The notes under the pieces are model-generated. The model saw only the letters and a list, made by a program, of their open reading frames with translations. It made no database searches and had not been told where the DNA came from. This document shows, one piece after another, positions 1 to 7,818 of a stretch of DNA of 20,752 nucleotides. The stretch comes from JBLHOS01 sp047623825 (GTDB taxonomy: Bacteria > Pseudomonadota > Alphaproteobacteria > Rhodobacterales > Rhodobacteraceae): assembly GCA_047623825.1 (NCBI GenBank), contig JBLHOS010000054.1, positions 1 to 20,752 on the forward strand. Direction: 5' to 3'. Made by a program: the position numbers and the translations under genes. The stretch's first letter is position 1, and every line of letters starts with the position of its first letter.

Positions 1-506
1 TTGGTCGCAATGTCGCGCGTCAGCTCAAGATGCTGTTTTTGATCCTCACCCACGGGGACATGGGTCGCGTGGTAAACCAAGATGTCGGCGGCCATCAGCG
101 CAGGGTAGCCAAACAGGCCAAGGGAGGCGTTTTCAGCGTTCTTGCCGGCCTTGTCCTTGAATTGGGTCATACGCTTCATCCAGCCCATTCGGGCCACGCA
201 ATTAAAGACCCAGCCAAGCTGCGCATGTTCGGGCACTTGCGATTGGTTGATCAGAATCGACTTTTCAGGGTCGATGCCGCTGGCGATAAAACCTGCGCAT
301 AGCTCACGCGTGTTGCGGGTCAGATCAGCCGGATCTTGCCAAGTTGTGATCGCGTGTAGATCGACCATGCAATAGACGGTTTCAAACCCACCTGCATCTT
401 GCATATCGACAAACCGTTTGATGGCCCCCAGGTAATTTCCAAGGGTCAAACCACCCGAAGGCTGTATGCCCGAAAAGACGCGCGGGGTAAAAGTTGTTTC
501 GGCCAT
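1..506 (-). CDS. trpS: Tryptophanyl-tRNA synthetase, N-terminal part (cut by window edge)
   Basis: Reverse-strand reading from an ATG at 506 runs open to the left edge, giving the first 168 residues; family members are about 330-350 residues. TrpRS charges tRNA-Trp with tryptophan in the cytoplasm. The class I signature is visible near the start: FSGIQPSGGLTLGNYLGA at residues 11-28, with TLGN in the place of the HIGH motif, as in many bacterial TrpRS. It is followed by YCMVDLHAIT (about 45-54), the segment MTQFKDKAGKN, and PALMAADILVYHATHVPVGEDQ near the edge. The KMSKS loop lies outside the window. A GGAG ribosome-binding site sits about 9 bases before the ATG. The gene is divergent from the rhomboid-like gene, and a candidate promoter lies at 561-589. 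No tryptophan-rich leader peptide is seen in the short leader, so classical attenuation is not supported. Identity is very secure. Confidence 0.96.
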   Translation of the reverse strand, partial: MAETTFTPRVFSGIQPSGGLTLGNYLGAIKRFVDMQDAGGFETVYCMVDLHAITTWQDPADLTRNTRELCAGFIASGIDPEKSILINQSQVPEHAQLGWVFNCVARMGWMKRMTQFKDKAGKNAENASLGLFGYPALMAADILVYHATHVPVGEDQKQHLELTRDIAT

Positions 507-560
507 TTTCTTGGCTCTCCAATTGAAAGACGGCTAGTGGCTGGTTTTTCCGATCGGCCT

Positions 561-589
561 CGCTTACCCATGGAGCAAGGGTGCGTCAA
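561..589 (-). promoter_or_regulatory. Candidate sigma-70-type promoter for trpS
   Basis: On the reverse strand TTGACG (584-589) is followed after exactly 17 bases by TAAGCG (561-566). The -35 is near consensus and the -10 is weak, as is common in alphaproteobacteria. Transcription would begin about 50 bases before the trpS ATG. This is the only good -35 in the 99-base divergent gap, and it lies just upstream of the ribosome-binding site of the oppositely oriented rhomboid-like gene. Inferred from sequence only. Confidence 0.4.
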
Positions 590-605
590 CCGAAGGACAA
601 CTATC

Positions 606-1289
606 ATGAGCGACCAGAATCTTTCTCCATTCAATGCGATGCCGCCTGTTGTACTGGCTTTGGCGGCTGTGATCGCTGGGCTTGAACTGATGTTTCAGCT
701 GGCTATTGGCGGCATGTTGGGTGGGCAGGGCGGCGTCGGTTGGCGTCTGGCGGCAATTGCGGATTATGGAATGCTGGATGAGGTTGTCCAGTGGATGATC
801 GCCAACAACAGCTACCCGACTGAGCAGTTGTTGCGGTTTGTGACCTATCCGCTGATCCATGGGTCGTTCACCCACGCAGCGTTTGTCGTCGTCTTCGTGC
901 TGGCCATTGGCAAGATGGTCGGGGAGGTATTTTCTTCCCTCGCGTTTCTGGCGGTCTTTATGACATCTGCGATCATGGGCGCATTGGCCTTTACCCTGCT
1001 ATTTGACAGCCCCTATCCGTTGATCGGTGGCTATCCAGGGGTTTATGGACTGATCGGCTCGTTTACCTATCTGCTTTGGATGAATTTGGCCGCACATGGT
1101 GCCAACCAAAATCGGGCGTTTAGCCTGATCGGGATCTTGCTGGCGATCCAATTGCTGTTTGGGTTTATCAATAGTGAGTTTGCTAGCGTTGCCGCCGATC
1201 TGGCGGGCTTCACAACGGGCTTTGTGCTGTCGTTTGTGGTCAGTCCGGGTGGTTGGCAGCGGATCCTGATCCGGATGCGCAGTCGCTAA
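606..1289 (+). CDS. Rhomboid-fold integral membrane protein, probably catalytically inactive
   Basis: The protein has 227 residues. The ATG at 606 is chosen because AAGGA (593-597) sits 8 bases before it; the open frame continues upstream, but that stretch is antisense to trpS. About six hydrophobic segments are visible (roughly 14-40, 85-105, 108-133, 139-160, 172-188, 193-213), fitting the rhomboid core (family S54). Aligned by eye with E. coli GlpG, the motif that should carry the nucleophilic serine (GxSG) reads GGYPGVYGLIG, with Tyr143 in the serine position. The catalytic histidine position, normally AHLGGF, reads ADLAGF, with Asp198. The asparagine of the HxxxN oxyanion motif is Val94 after His90. 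It therefore has the fold without the Ser-His dyad. Known inactive rhomboids bind or sort membrane proteins; its role here is unknown. It ends overlapping the convergent murJ by 4 bases, so no terminator lies between them. Confidence 0.8.
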   Translation: MSDQNLSPFNAMPPVVLALAAVIAGLELMFQLAIGGMLGGQGGVGWRLAAIADYGMLDEVVQWMIANNSYPTEQLLRFVTYPLIHGSFTHAAFVVVFVLAIGKMVGEVFSSLAFLAVFMTSAIMGALAFTLLFDSPYPLIGGYPGVYGLIGSFTYLLWMNLAAHGANQNRAFSLIGILLAIQLLFGFINSEFASVAADLAGFTTGFVLSFVVSPGGWQRILIRMRSR

Positions 1290-2893
1290 CCGCGCCGGAT
1301 CGTTTCACGCAATTCGCGCAAATAGAATGCACCAAGGGCCTGTCCAATCAGCGCATAGCTAAAGATCCCGCTGGCCACCAGCACGGCCAGCGCGCCATAC
1401 CGCCAGCCCGCAGTGCCCAGTAGTGGGCCGAGCAGCAGATAAACGCCCCATAAGATCACCCCCATCAGCAATGATGAAAAGACGATCCGCCAGAGCCGCT
1501 TGCGGTAGCGTTGGTCGAACTGGGCGACTGGACCCATCTGGCGCACACCGCGTTGCAAAAGCCAAACCATCGCCCAAGCCGCAAGTGTCGTGCCGATTGC
1601 CGCTGCCAAAAACCCGATTACCATCGACAGACCAATTGCAACGGCTGCGTTGACCACTAGCGAAACGACTGCGTATTTAAATGGTGTCACAGTGTCTTCG
1701 CGTGAAAAATAAAGCGGTTGCAGCACTTTTTGCAGAACAAATGCTGGCAGGCCAAGACCATAGACCGCCAGCGCCAATGCGGTCGCGGCCGTATCATCAG
1801 CGCCAAATGCGCCACGCTCAAACAGGACAGAAATCAGTGGAACCGGGATCACAATCAGGGCGATGGCGCACGGCACTGTCAGGGTCATGCTGATTTCGGC
1901 CGCCCGGCTAAGGGCATTTTGTCCGCCCGCGTCATCGCCTGCCCGCAAGCGTCGCGACAGATCAGGCAGCAAGACCACGCCGATGGCGATGCCCACAACG
2001 CCGAGCGGCAACTGATAAAGCCGATCAGCATAGCTGAGCCATGCAACCGCGCCGTCAAAAAAGCTGGCCACTTGGCGCCCGACCAGCAGATTAACCTGCA
2101 CAACCCCGCCGGCCAGCATCGCAGGGGCAGCGATCAGCGCCAATCGCTTTAAGTCTGGCGTCAGTTTTGGGCGTCGCGGGGTCAGGTTGAAACCGGCGCG
2201 CGCAGCAGCCCACCAGACCAGCGCCAGTTGCGCGATCCCGGCCAGCAATACACCCCATACCAGCATCGTTCCGTAATGCAGGCCTGTAAGGTCCTCACCA
2301 CCTGCGACCTGCACTGTGACCTGATCTTGCAGCACGCCGCTTTGCGCCAGCAACAAGGCCGATATCAAGATCGCGTTCAAAAGAAGCGGCGCGGCTGCGG
2401 CGGCCGCAAACCTGCCCAAAGCATTCAAAACACCAGATAAAAGAGCTGCCAATGAGATGAACAAGATATAGGCAAACGCGATTCGCCCCAAGGCCACGGC
2501 CAGATCAAACCGCACATCGCCTGCAAATCCGCTGGCCATCGCCAGAACCAACCACGGCATCGCCAGTTGGGCCAATAAGGTGAACACAATTAATACTGAC
2601 GCCAGACCGCTAAAGGCGTCGCGGGCAAAAGTCAGGGCATCCTCGCCGCCTTCGACTTTCTTGGAGAACATTGGTACAAAGGCCATGTTGAACGCGCCTT
2701 CGGCAAAGAAACGGCGGAACATGTTGGGCAGGGCAAAAGCGATTAGAAACGCCTCAGCCACGGGTCCCGTACCCAAAAAACTCGCAATTAAAATATCCCG
2801 CATAAAGCCCAAGACCCGACTTAATAGCGTCCAGACCCCGACAGTCAGAAATCCCGACATCAGGCGGATTGGCCGAATCGTCGGCGCGCTCAT
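1286..2893 (-). CDS. murJ: Lipid II flippase MurJ (MviN)
   Basis: The protein has 535 residues, normal for the MurJ/MviN family of the MOP exporter superfamily, with about 14 hydrophobic segments across its length. MurJ moves lipid II to the periplasmic face of the inner membrane for peptidoglycan synthesis. The family signatures lie at the N-terminus: SRVLGFMRD (25-33), and NMFRRFFAEGAFNMAFVP (57-74), which contains arginines known to be essential in E. coli MurJ. A further family-typical stretch is QLPLGVVGIAIGVVLLPDLS in the middle. The ATG at 2893 overlaps the glnD stop as ATGA, implying translational coupling to glnD. Its TAG stop (1286-1288) lies inside the stop region of the convergent rhomboid-like gene. 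It is the last gene of the three-gene operon that also holds the LpoA-like gene. A glnD-murJ pairing is known from other alphaproteobacteria. Nothing looks broken. Confidence 0.96.
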   Translation of the reverse strand: MSAPTIRPIRLMSGFLTVGVWTLLSRVLGFMRDILIASFLGTGPVAEAFLIAFALPNMFRRFFAEGAFNMAFVPMFSKKVEGGEDALTFARDAFSGLASVLIVFTLLAQLAMPWLVLAMASGFAGDVRFDLAVALGRIAFAYILFISLAALLSGVLNALGRFAAAAAAPLLLNAILISALLLAQSGVLQDQVTVQVAGGEDLTGLHYGTMLVWGVLLAGIAQLALVWWAAARAGFNLTPRRPKLTPDLKRLALIAAPAMLAGGVVQVNLLVGRQVASFFDGAVAWLSYADRLYQLPLGVVGIAIGVVLLPDLSRRLRAGDDAGGQNALSRAAEISMTLTVPCAIALIVIPVPLISVLFERGAFGADDTAATALALAVYGLGLPAFVLQKVLQPLYFSREDTVTPFKYAVVSLVVNAAVAIGLSMVIGFLAAAIGTTLAAWAMVWLLQRGVRQMGPVAQFDQRYRKRLWRIVFSSLLMGVILWGVYLLLGPLLGTAGWRYGALAVLVASGIFSYALIGQALGAFYLRELRETIRRG

Positions 2894-5718
2894 GCGCCAG
2901 CTCGTTCTGCAACCTTGGCAATGGCGTCGCGCAATTTGCGTTCAAGATTGTCTTGTTTGGACTTGGTATGCAGTTTCAGGCCAAACATGTCTTTAACATA
3001 GAATACGTCGACAACTTGTGCGCCGTAAGTCGCGATTACTGCGCTGGCGATGTAGATGTTACTGCCCGCCAAAGTCTTGGCCAGATCGTATAGCAGCCCA
3101 AGACGATCTCGAGTGTCGACCTCAATGATCGTATAAATTTCGGATCCGTCATTGTCGAATGTGATATTGGTCGGCACATCAAAGGGCCGCTCACGCTTTT
3201 TGAATTTGTCCCTTCGTCCAAAGGCCTCCCCCGCAACAATTTCGCCTTGCAGGGTCATGTCGATCATCTTGCTCAGACGCGGCATGCGACTTTTCTCAAA
3301 GGGATTACCATCCGCGTCCTGGACCCAAAAGACGGCCGTGATGTAGCCATCTTTTGAGGTATAGGTCCGCGCATCAACAACGTTGGCACCAACAAGGCTA
3401 ACGGCGCCAGAGAGCCGGGAAAAAATGCCGGGGTGATCTTCCAGCGCAAAGCAGACGCGCGTGGCATCCCTGTCCAGATCAAGTGTTGTATCGATCCGGA
3501 TTTCATCGGCGGGCAGGTCTTTTAATAGCCGCGCAAAGACTGCCTGACTGTCGGTTGACAGACCCTGCCAATATGGTCCGTAATGTCGGGCGGTTTCTTG
3601 TCTCAGGTCCTTCTTGTCCCAGTCGGTCAGCGCTTCTCGCAGCAGACGTTTGGCGGCACTTTCGCGCTGATCACGGTTCAGGTCTTCAAGGCCGGTATCA
3701 AGGGCTGTCGCGGTCGCACGGTAAAGACTGCGGATCAACGTTGCCTTCCAGTTATTCCAAGTGTTGGGCCCAACACCGCGAATATCGCACACTGTCAGGA
3801 CCGTCAGTAAATCCAGCCGTGATTTGGTTTTGACTGCCTTTGCAAAATCGCGAACGGTTCTGATGTCGGCGATATCGCGTTTTTGCGCCATGTCCGACAT
3901 CAGCAGATGGTAGCGCACCAGCCATTCGACGGTCTCACATTCATCTGGTTTCAGCCCCAGGCGCGGACACACTGCCCGCGCTATCCGCGCCCCCAGGATT
4001 GAGTGATCCTCTTTTCGACCCTTGCCGATGTCATGCAAAAGACATGCCAGATAGATGACCCTGCGGTTGACGCCCGATTTCAGGATGCCAGAGGCAATCG
4101 GCAGCTCTTCTTTCAGCTCTTCGCGCTCTATCTGGGCCAGCGCAGACACCACTTGTATCGTGTGCTCATCCACAGTGTAGCTGTGATACATATTGAACTG
4201 CATCATCGCGACAATTGGGGCAAATTCCGGAATAAAAGCTGCAAGCACGCCCAGTTCATTCATCCGACGCAACCCGCGCTCCGGATTGCCATTCTTGAGT
4301 AGCAGGTCAAGGAAGATGCGGGTCGCCTCGGGATTGCGGCGCATATCATCATCTATCAATTCAAGATGGGACGCGGCCATACGCATGGCGTCAGGGTGCA
4401 GCAGATAGCCGGTCCGTAAACCCTCATCAAACAGCCGCAGCAGATTAAGCTTATCTTTAAGGAAAGTCGTCTCATCTGAAATTGTCAGGCGGTTTTGTTT
4501 GACCTCATAACCTTCTTTCATCTTCTTGCGCCGGGTGCGTCCGCGAAACAGGCTCAGGATCCGCGGCTCTTGTTTGACGTGACTCGCCTCCAATCCGGTC
4601 AGAAAGATGCGCGTCAACTCACCCACCCGGGTGGCATGCCGAAAATAGGCTTGCATGAAATGTTCGACCGCGCGGCGGCCACCATGATCGGTAAACATCA
4701 TCCGTTCGGCGACGATTACCTGCATATCAAAGGTCAGTTGATCCTGCGCGCGGGCCGAAATCAGGTGGAGATGGCAGCGCACTGTCCACAAGAACTGCTC
4801 AGCTGCGTCAAAGGCGCCGAATTCATCCTGAGTAAAGACACCAAGGGCGACCAGTTCGCCAGTCGTCTGGACCCCGGTCTGGTATTTCGCGATCCAATAA
4901 AGTGTCTGTAGGTCTCGTAGCCCGCCTTTGCCCTCTTTGACATTGGGCTCAACCATATAGCGTTGCCCGCCCTGCTTGACGTGCCGCGTTGCACGCTCTG
5001 CCAGTTTGGCTTCAATGAACTCTCCGACTGTGCCCGAAAACAGCTGATCGCGCAGGGCGCGCTGCAATTCGCTGCCCAAGTCTGTGTCACCTGTCAGAAA
5101 ACGCATCTCGAGATAGGTCGTGCGAATAGTGTAATCTTCTTTGCCCAAGCGCAAACAGTCGCGAATTGTTCGGCTGGCGTGGCCGACCTTCAAGCGCAAA
5201 TCCCACATCATGTAAAGACACGACTCGATCATGCTTTCGGTCCAGCCGGTCAATTTCCAAGGCAAGATGAACAGCAGGTCCACATCGGAATGCGGGGCCA
5301 TTTCGCCACGTCCATAACCACCAACGGCCATCACGGCTATACGCTCACTGCTGGTCGGGGTTGGTCTTGGATGCAAATAGGTTGAGGCGACCCAGAAAAT
5401 TTCGGACACAACGCCGTCGGTCAGCCTGGCATAGCTGCGCAAAACCCTGCGAGAGGCAAGCGGCTCAGCTTCAAATGCGGCCTCTATAGCGGCAGTCCCA
5501 GAGATGCGGGCCAAACTAAGGATTTCAACGACTTTCGCGCGGACAGAAGCCGCGTCACCTAGACTATCCAGCGCATCAATCAATGCAGTCCGCACTGCGG
5601 GCGCGTCAAAAATCAACGCCTCCGGACAGATGAAATCTGCAGCACCGTTGGACGGAACCTGCTGGCGGGTAGTCTGGTCAGAAACCAGTTGGACCAAGGT
5701 TTCTTGGAGCGGGGTCAA
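2890..5718 (-). CDS. glnD: Bifunctional uridylyltransferase/uridylyl-removing enzyme GlnD
   Basis: The protein has 942 residues, close to other alphaproteobacterial GlnD proteins. GlnD senses glutamine and adds or removes UMP on PII proteins (GlnB, GlnK), setting glutamine synthetase and Ntr activity. Domains run in the usual order. A nucleotidyltransferase domain carries GGYGRGEMAPHSDVDLLF (133-150), with metal-binding Asp145 and Asp147. The PII-uridylyltransferase helical region follows (VEPNVKEGKGGLRDLQTLYW, about 256-275). The HD hydrolase has His519 and His562-Asp563 in CLLHDIGKG. Two ACT domains (about 754-830 and 862-935) bind glutamine. The start is TTG at 5718: an in-frame TGA lies directly before it, so nothing further upstream is possible, and AGGTGG stands 6 bases away. 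The first 41 bases overlap the end of the LpoA-like gene, and the TGA stop overlaps the murJ ATG. All catalytic motifs are intact. Confidence 0.96.
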   Translation of the reverse strand: MTPLQETLVQLVSDQTTRQQVPSNGAADFICPEALIFDAPAVRTALIDALDSLGDAASVRAKVVEILSLARISGTAAIEAAFEAEPLASRRVLRSYARLTDGVVSEIFWVASTYLHPRPTPTSSERIAVMAVGGYGRGEMAPHSDVDLLFILPWKLTGWTESMIESCLYMMWDLRLKVGHASRTIRDCLRLGKEDYTIRTTYLEMRFLTGDTDLGSELQRALRDQLFSGTVGEFIEAKLAERATRHVKQGGQRYMVEPNVKEGKGGLRDLQTLYWIAKYQTGVQTTGELVALGVFTQDEFGAFDAAEQFLWTVRCHLHLISARAQDQLTFDMQVIVAERMMFTDHGGRRAVEHFMQAYFRHATRVGELTRIFLTGLEASHVKQEPRILSLFRGRTRRKKMKEGYEVKQNRLTISDETTFLKDKLNLLRLFDEGLRTGYLLHPDAMRMAASHLELIDDDMRRNPEATRIFLDLLLKNGNPERGLRRMNELGVLAAFIPEFAPIVAMMQFNMYHSYTVDEHTIQVVSALAQIEREELKEELPIASGILKSGVNRRVIYLACLLHDIGKGRKEDHSILGARIARAVCPRLGLKPDECETVEWLVRYHLLMSDMAQKRDIADIRTVRDFAKAVKTKSRLDLLTVLTVCDIRGVGPNTWNNWKATLIRSLYRATATALDTGLEDLNRDQRESAAKRLLREALTDWDKKDLRQETARHYGPYWQGLSTDSQAVFARLLKDLPADEIRIDTTLDLDRDATRVCFALEDHPGIFSRLSGAVSLVGANVVDARTYTSKDGYITAVFWVQDADGNPFEKSRMPRLSKMIDMTLQGEIVAGEAFGRRDKFKKRERPFDVPTNITFDNDGSEIYTIIEVDTRDRLGLLYDLAKTLAGSNIYIASAVIATYGAQVVDVFYVKDMFGLKLHTKSKQDNLERKLRDAIAKVAERAGA

Positions 5719-6841
5719 TCACAGCCACCTGACTATTTTGGACTTGGGCAATGGCTATTGCACGTTCGTTCGTGCCGTTGCTTCGAAGGCGAAATACGCC
5801 GTTTGCACCGCTAAAGCCAGAGGAAGCGGTTAACTCATTAGGTCCAAGACGTCTTTGGCTGGCGGCCGTCTCAATTACGGCACGCATTGCGTCATATCCG
5901 ATGGCAGCCAGGACATGCGGCCCGCTCCCGTATGAGGAGACGTAGCGCGCGGTGAAATCGGCAGTGGCAGCAGGATCGGGCAGTGCAAACCAACCACCCT
6001 GAAGGCCGCTAAGTTCCAAGGTCTGAGGCGGGGAGTCCCAACGTGTCATCCCCATAAGCTGGGTCGTTTCGGTGTCTAGGCCATTTTCTGGCAGCAATTG
6101 CGCAAAAAGCGGCAGTGCACCTGAGGCATCGGACGTGATGACAAGGGCGTTTGTGTTGGTCGCGCTGACCTGACGCGTCACATCAGACACCACATTGACC
6201 ACACCAGTTTGGGAGAATTCATAATTCACGACGCCGGTCAGCGTCGCCCCGTTGCTGATCACGGCTTGCTCAATCGCATCGCGTGCAACGTCGCCTGCCA
6301 GATTGCGCGCATGCAAGATCATGATCCGATTGCGACCTTGGGCGGTGGCAAATCTTACAATGCGGGCAGCAGTATTTTCATAGGTGTGACCCAACACAAA
6401 GACATTGCCACCAGCAATTTCGGTATTGTTGGAAAAGCTCAGGACGCTGACATTTGAGTTTGCAACTGCGACGCCGACGGCGGCTGCAGCATCAGATCGT
6501 AATGGGCCAATGATCACTTGCGCCCCTGCGGCCACAGCTTGCCGCGCGACTGTGGCTGCCTGCGAGGCGGAGGCTGCCGTGTTGTAGACCGTCAGATTTA
6601 CCGGCGTGCCGCCAATCTCAGCGATCGCCATCCGAGCTGCGTTTTCTAGGTTCCTGGCAACAATTTCATCGCCTGCGTTGGCCGACCCGTAAGGTAGCAA
6701 CATCGCAACCTCAATGGCATTGACCCGGGGACCAGCACCTGTTCCGAGGGTAGTTACTTGGCACGCGGCCAGCAGCAACAGCGACAGCGCAACAGCCAAC
6801 AGTTGGAATGGCTTGCGGATAAGCGGCAAAGCAACGATCAT
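5678..6841 (-). CDS. Penicillin-binding protein activator-like lipoprotein (LpoA/YraM C-terminal type)
   Basis: The protein has 387 residues. The N-terminus is a lipoprotein signal: basic start, hydrophobic run, and lipobox LAAC with Cys27 followed by Gln, which predicts an outer-membrane lipoprotein under the Lol +2 rule. The rest is a type I periplasmic-binding-protein fold (VAMLLPYGSANAGDEIVARNLENAARMA; QVIIGPLRSDAAAAV; NVFVLGHTYENTAARIV; HVLAAIGYDAMRAV), as in the C-terminal domain of LpoA, which stimulates PBP1A in gammaproteobacteria. E. coli LpoA is near 680 residues with an N-terminal helical-repeat domain; that part is absent here. Divergence from rsmI mirrors E. coli yraM/yraL. Start ATG 6841 has AGGA 5 bases upstream. 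It leads the operon with glnD and murJ and overlaps glnD by 41 bases. The fold and lipoprotein nature are well supported; activation of a PBP is inference, and a solute-binding role is possible. Confidence 0.85.
   Translation of the reverse strand: MIVALPLIRKPFQLLAVALSLLLLAACQVTTLGTGAGPRVNAIEVAMLLPYGSANAGDEIVARNLENAARMAIAEIGGTPVNLTVYNTAASASQAATVARQAVAAGAQVIIGPLRSDAAAAVGVAVANSNVSVLSFSNNTEIAGGNVFVLGHTYENTAARIVRFATAQGRNRIMILHARNLAGDVARDAIEQAVISNGATLTGVVNYEFSQTGVVNVVSDVTRQVSATNTNALVITSDASGALPLFAQLLPENGLDTETTQLMGMTRWDSPPQTLELSGLQGGWFALPDPAATADFTARYVSSYGSGPHVLAAIGYDAMRAVIETAASQRRLGPNELTASSGFSGANGVFRLRSNGTNERAIAIAQVQNSQVAVIDPAPRNLGPTGF
5725..5730 (-). promoter_or_regulatory. Ribosome-binding site deciding the TTG start of glnD
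   Basis: AGGTGG on the reverse strand, 6 bases before TTG at 5718. It lies inside the last codons of the LpoA-like gene, so ribosomes finishing that gene pass over it. It supports TTG over internal alternatives, since the in-frame codon just before the TTG is a TGA stop. Confidence 0.6.
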
Positions 6842-6862
6842 GACGGTCCTGTCTCTATCAGG

Positions 6863-6880
6863 GCAGACTAAAAATTCTGC
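6863..6880. repeat. Short inverted repeat in the divergent LpoA-like/rsmI spacer
   Basis: GCAGA, an 8-base AT-rich centre, then TCTGC, in the 92-base gap between two divergent genes. It could be an operator shared by both, but the arms are only 5 bases and such repeats arise by chance. No convincing -35/-10 pair was found on either strand of this gap. Confidence 0.25.
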
Positions 6881-6933
6881 ACAGACCTTAGGCCTTCCGC
6901 CATTGCAAGTAAACGCCGTGAGAGGGCTACTTG

Positions 6934-7818
6934 ATGTCAGTTATAGCAAATTCTTCTTCACCCGCTCGGCTGACGACGCTAGAGCCGGCATTGTATTTCG
7001 TATCGACCCCGATCGGATCAGCGCGCGACATCACCTTGCGAGCATTGGATATTCTGTTGTGTGCCGATGTGATTGCGGCAGAAGACACGCGCACAGCGCG
7101 AAAATTGATGGAAATCCACGGGGTCGCCGTCGGTGATCGGCAATTGATCGCCTATCACGATCATAATGGCGCAGCACAGCGCCCGCGCATTCTGCGTCAT
7201 CTGGCTGAGGGGCGATCTGTCGCTTATGTCTCTGAAGCGGGCACGCCCTTAGTGGCCGATCCGGGGTTCCAATTGGGTGTCAGCGTTCTTGAGGCAGGCT
7301 TTTTGGTTCTGTCAGCGCCCGGTGCATCGGCGGTTCTGGCCGCTTTGACGGTCTCTGGATTGCCAACTGACCGGTTCATGTTTGTCGGATTTTCACCGCA
7401 AACTGGGGGCGCGCGTCAAACTTGGGTCACGGATCTGTCTACAGTGCAGGCGACGTTGATTATCTACGAATCGCCCAAACGCGTTCACAAATTCTTAGGT
7501 ATCTTGGCGGAAACTTTCGGTGGTGATCGGCCGGTGGCGTTGTGTCGCGAACTGACCAAGCGCTTTGAGGAAGTCATTCGCGGTTCGATTTCTGATGTTC
7601 AGGCCGCAATTGCGGACCGATCGCTGAAGGGTGAGATTGTTTTGGTCGTCGGTGGGGCATCTGAACAGGTCACCAGTATCGAAGATATGGAGGACGCGTT
7701 GCGAGATCGATTGAAAACCCTATCCGTCAAAGATGCGACCGCTGAAGTTGCCGCACTCTTGGGTCTTCCAAAACGCCAAGTGTATCAGGCTGCCTTGGCC
7801 CTGAGTGATCTAAAATGA
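6934..7818 (+). CDS. rsmI: 16S rRNA (cytidine-1402-2'-O)-methyltransferase RsmI
   Basis: The protein has 294 residues, typical for RsmI (YraL). It uses S-adenosylmethionine to methylate the ribose of C1402 in the decoding centre of 16S rRNA. Visible motifs of the tetrapyrrole-methylase fold are STPIGSARDITLRALD (24-39), AAEDTR (48-53), SEAGTPLVADPG (100-111), the SAM-site stretch LSAPGASAVLAAL, YESPKR (178-183) and CRELTKRFEE (204-213). Many homologues have GNLGD where this one has GSARD. A TTG stands just before the ATG at 6934; the ATG is preferred, with GAGAGG about 8 bases upstream. The stop overlaps the yraN start as ATGA, so the two are co-translated, and gshB follows. Divergence from the LpoA-like gene is the same arrangement as in E. 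coli. Confidence 0.95.
   Translation: MSVIANSSSPARLTTLEPALYFVSTPIGSARDITLRALDILLCADVIAAEDTRTARKLMEIHGVAVGDRQLIAYHDHNGAAQRPRILRHLAEGRSVAYVSEAGTPLVADPGFQLGVSVLEAGFLVLSAPGASAVLAALTVSGLPTDRFMFVGFSPQTGGARQTWVTDLSTVQATLIIYESPKRVHKFLGILAETFGGDRPVALCRELTKRFEEVIRGSISDVQAAIADRSLKGEIVLVVGGASEQVTSIEDMEDALRDRLKTLSVKDATAEVAALLGLPKRQVYQAALALSDLK

Noticed and set aside
399..605. N-terminal extension of the rhomboid-like frame back to an ATG at 399
   Set aside because: The extension is antisense to trpS and polar, lacks any rhomboid similarity, and the ATG at 606 has its own AAGGA.
3483..5385. Plus-strand open frames of 99-140 codons inside glnD
   Set aside because: They are antisense to the glnD coding sequence, where every family motif is intact, and have no ribosome-binding sites or recognisable features.
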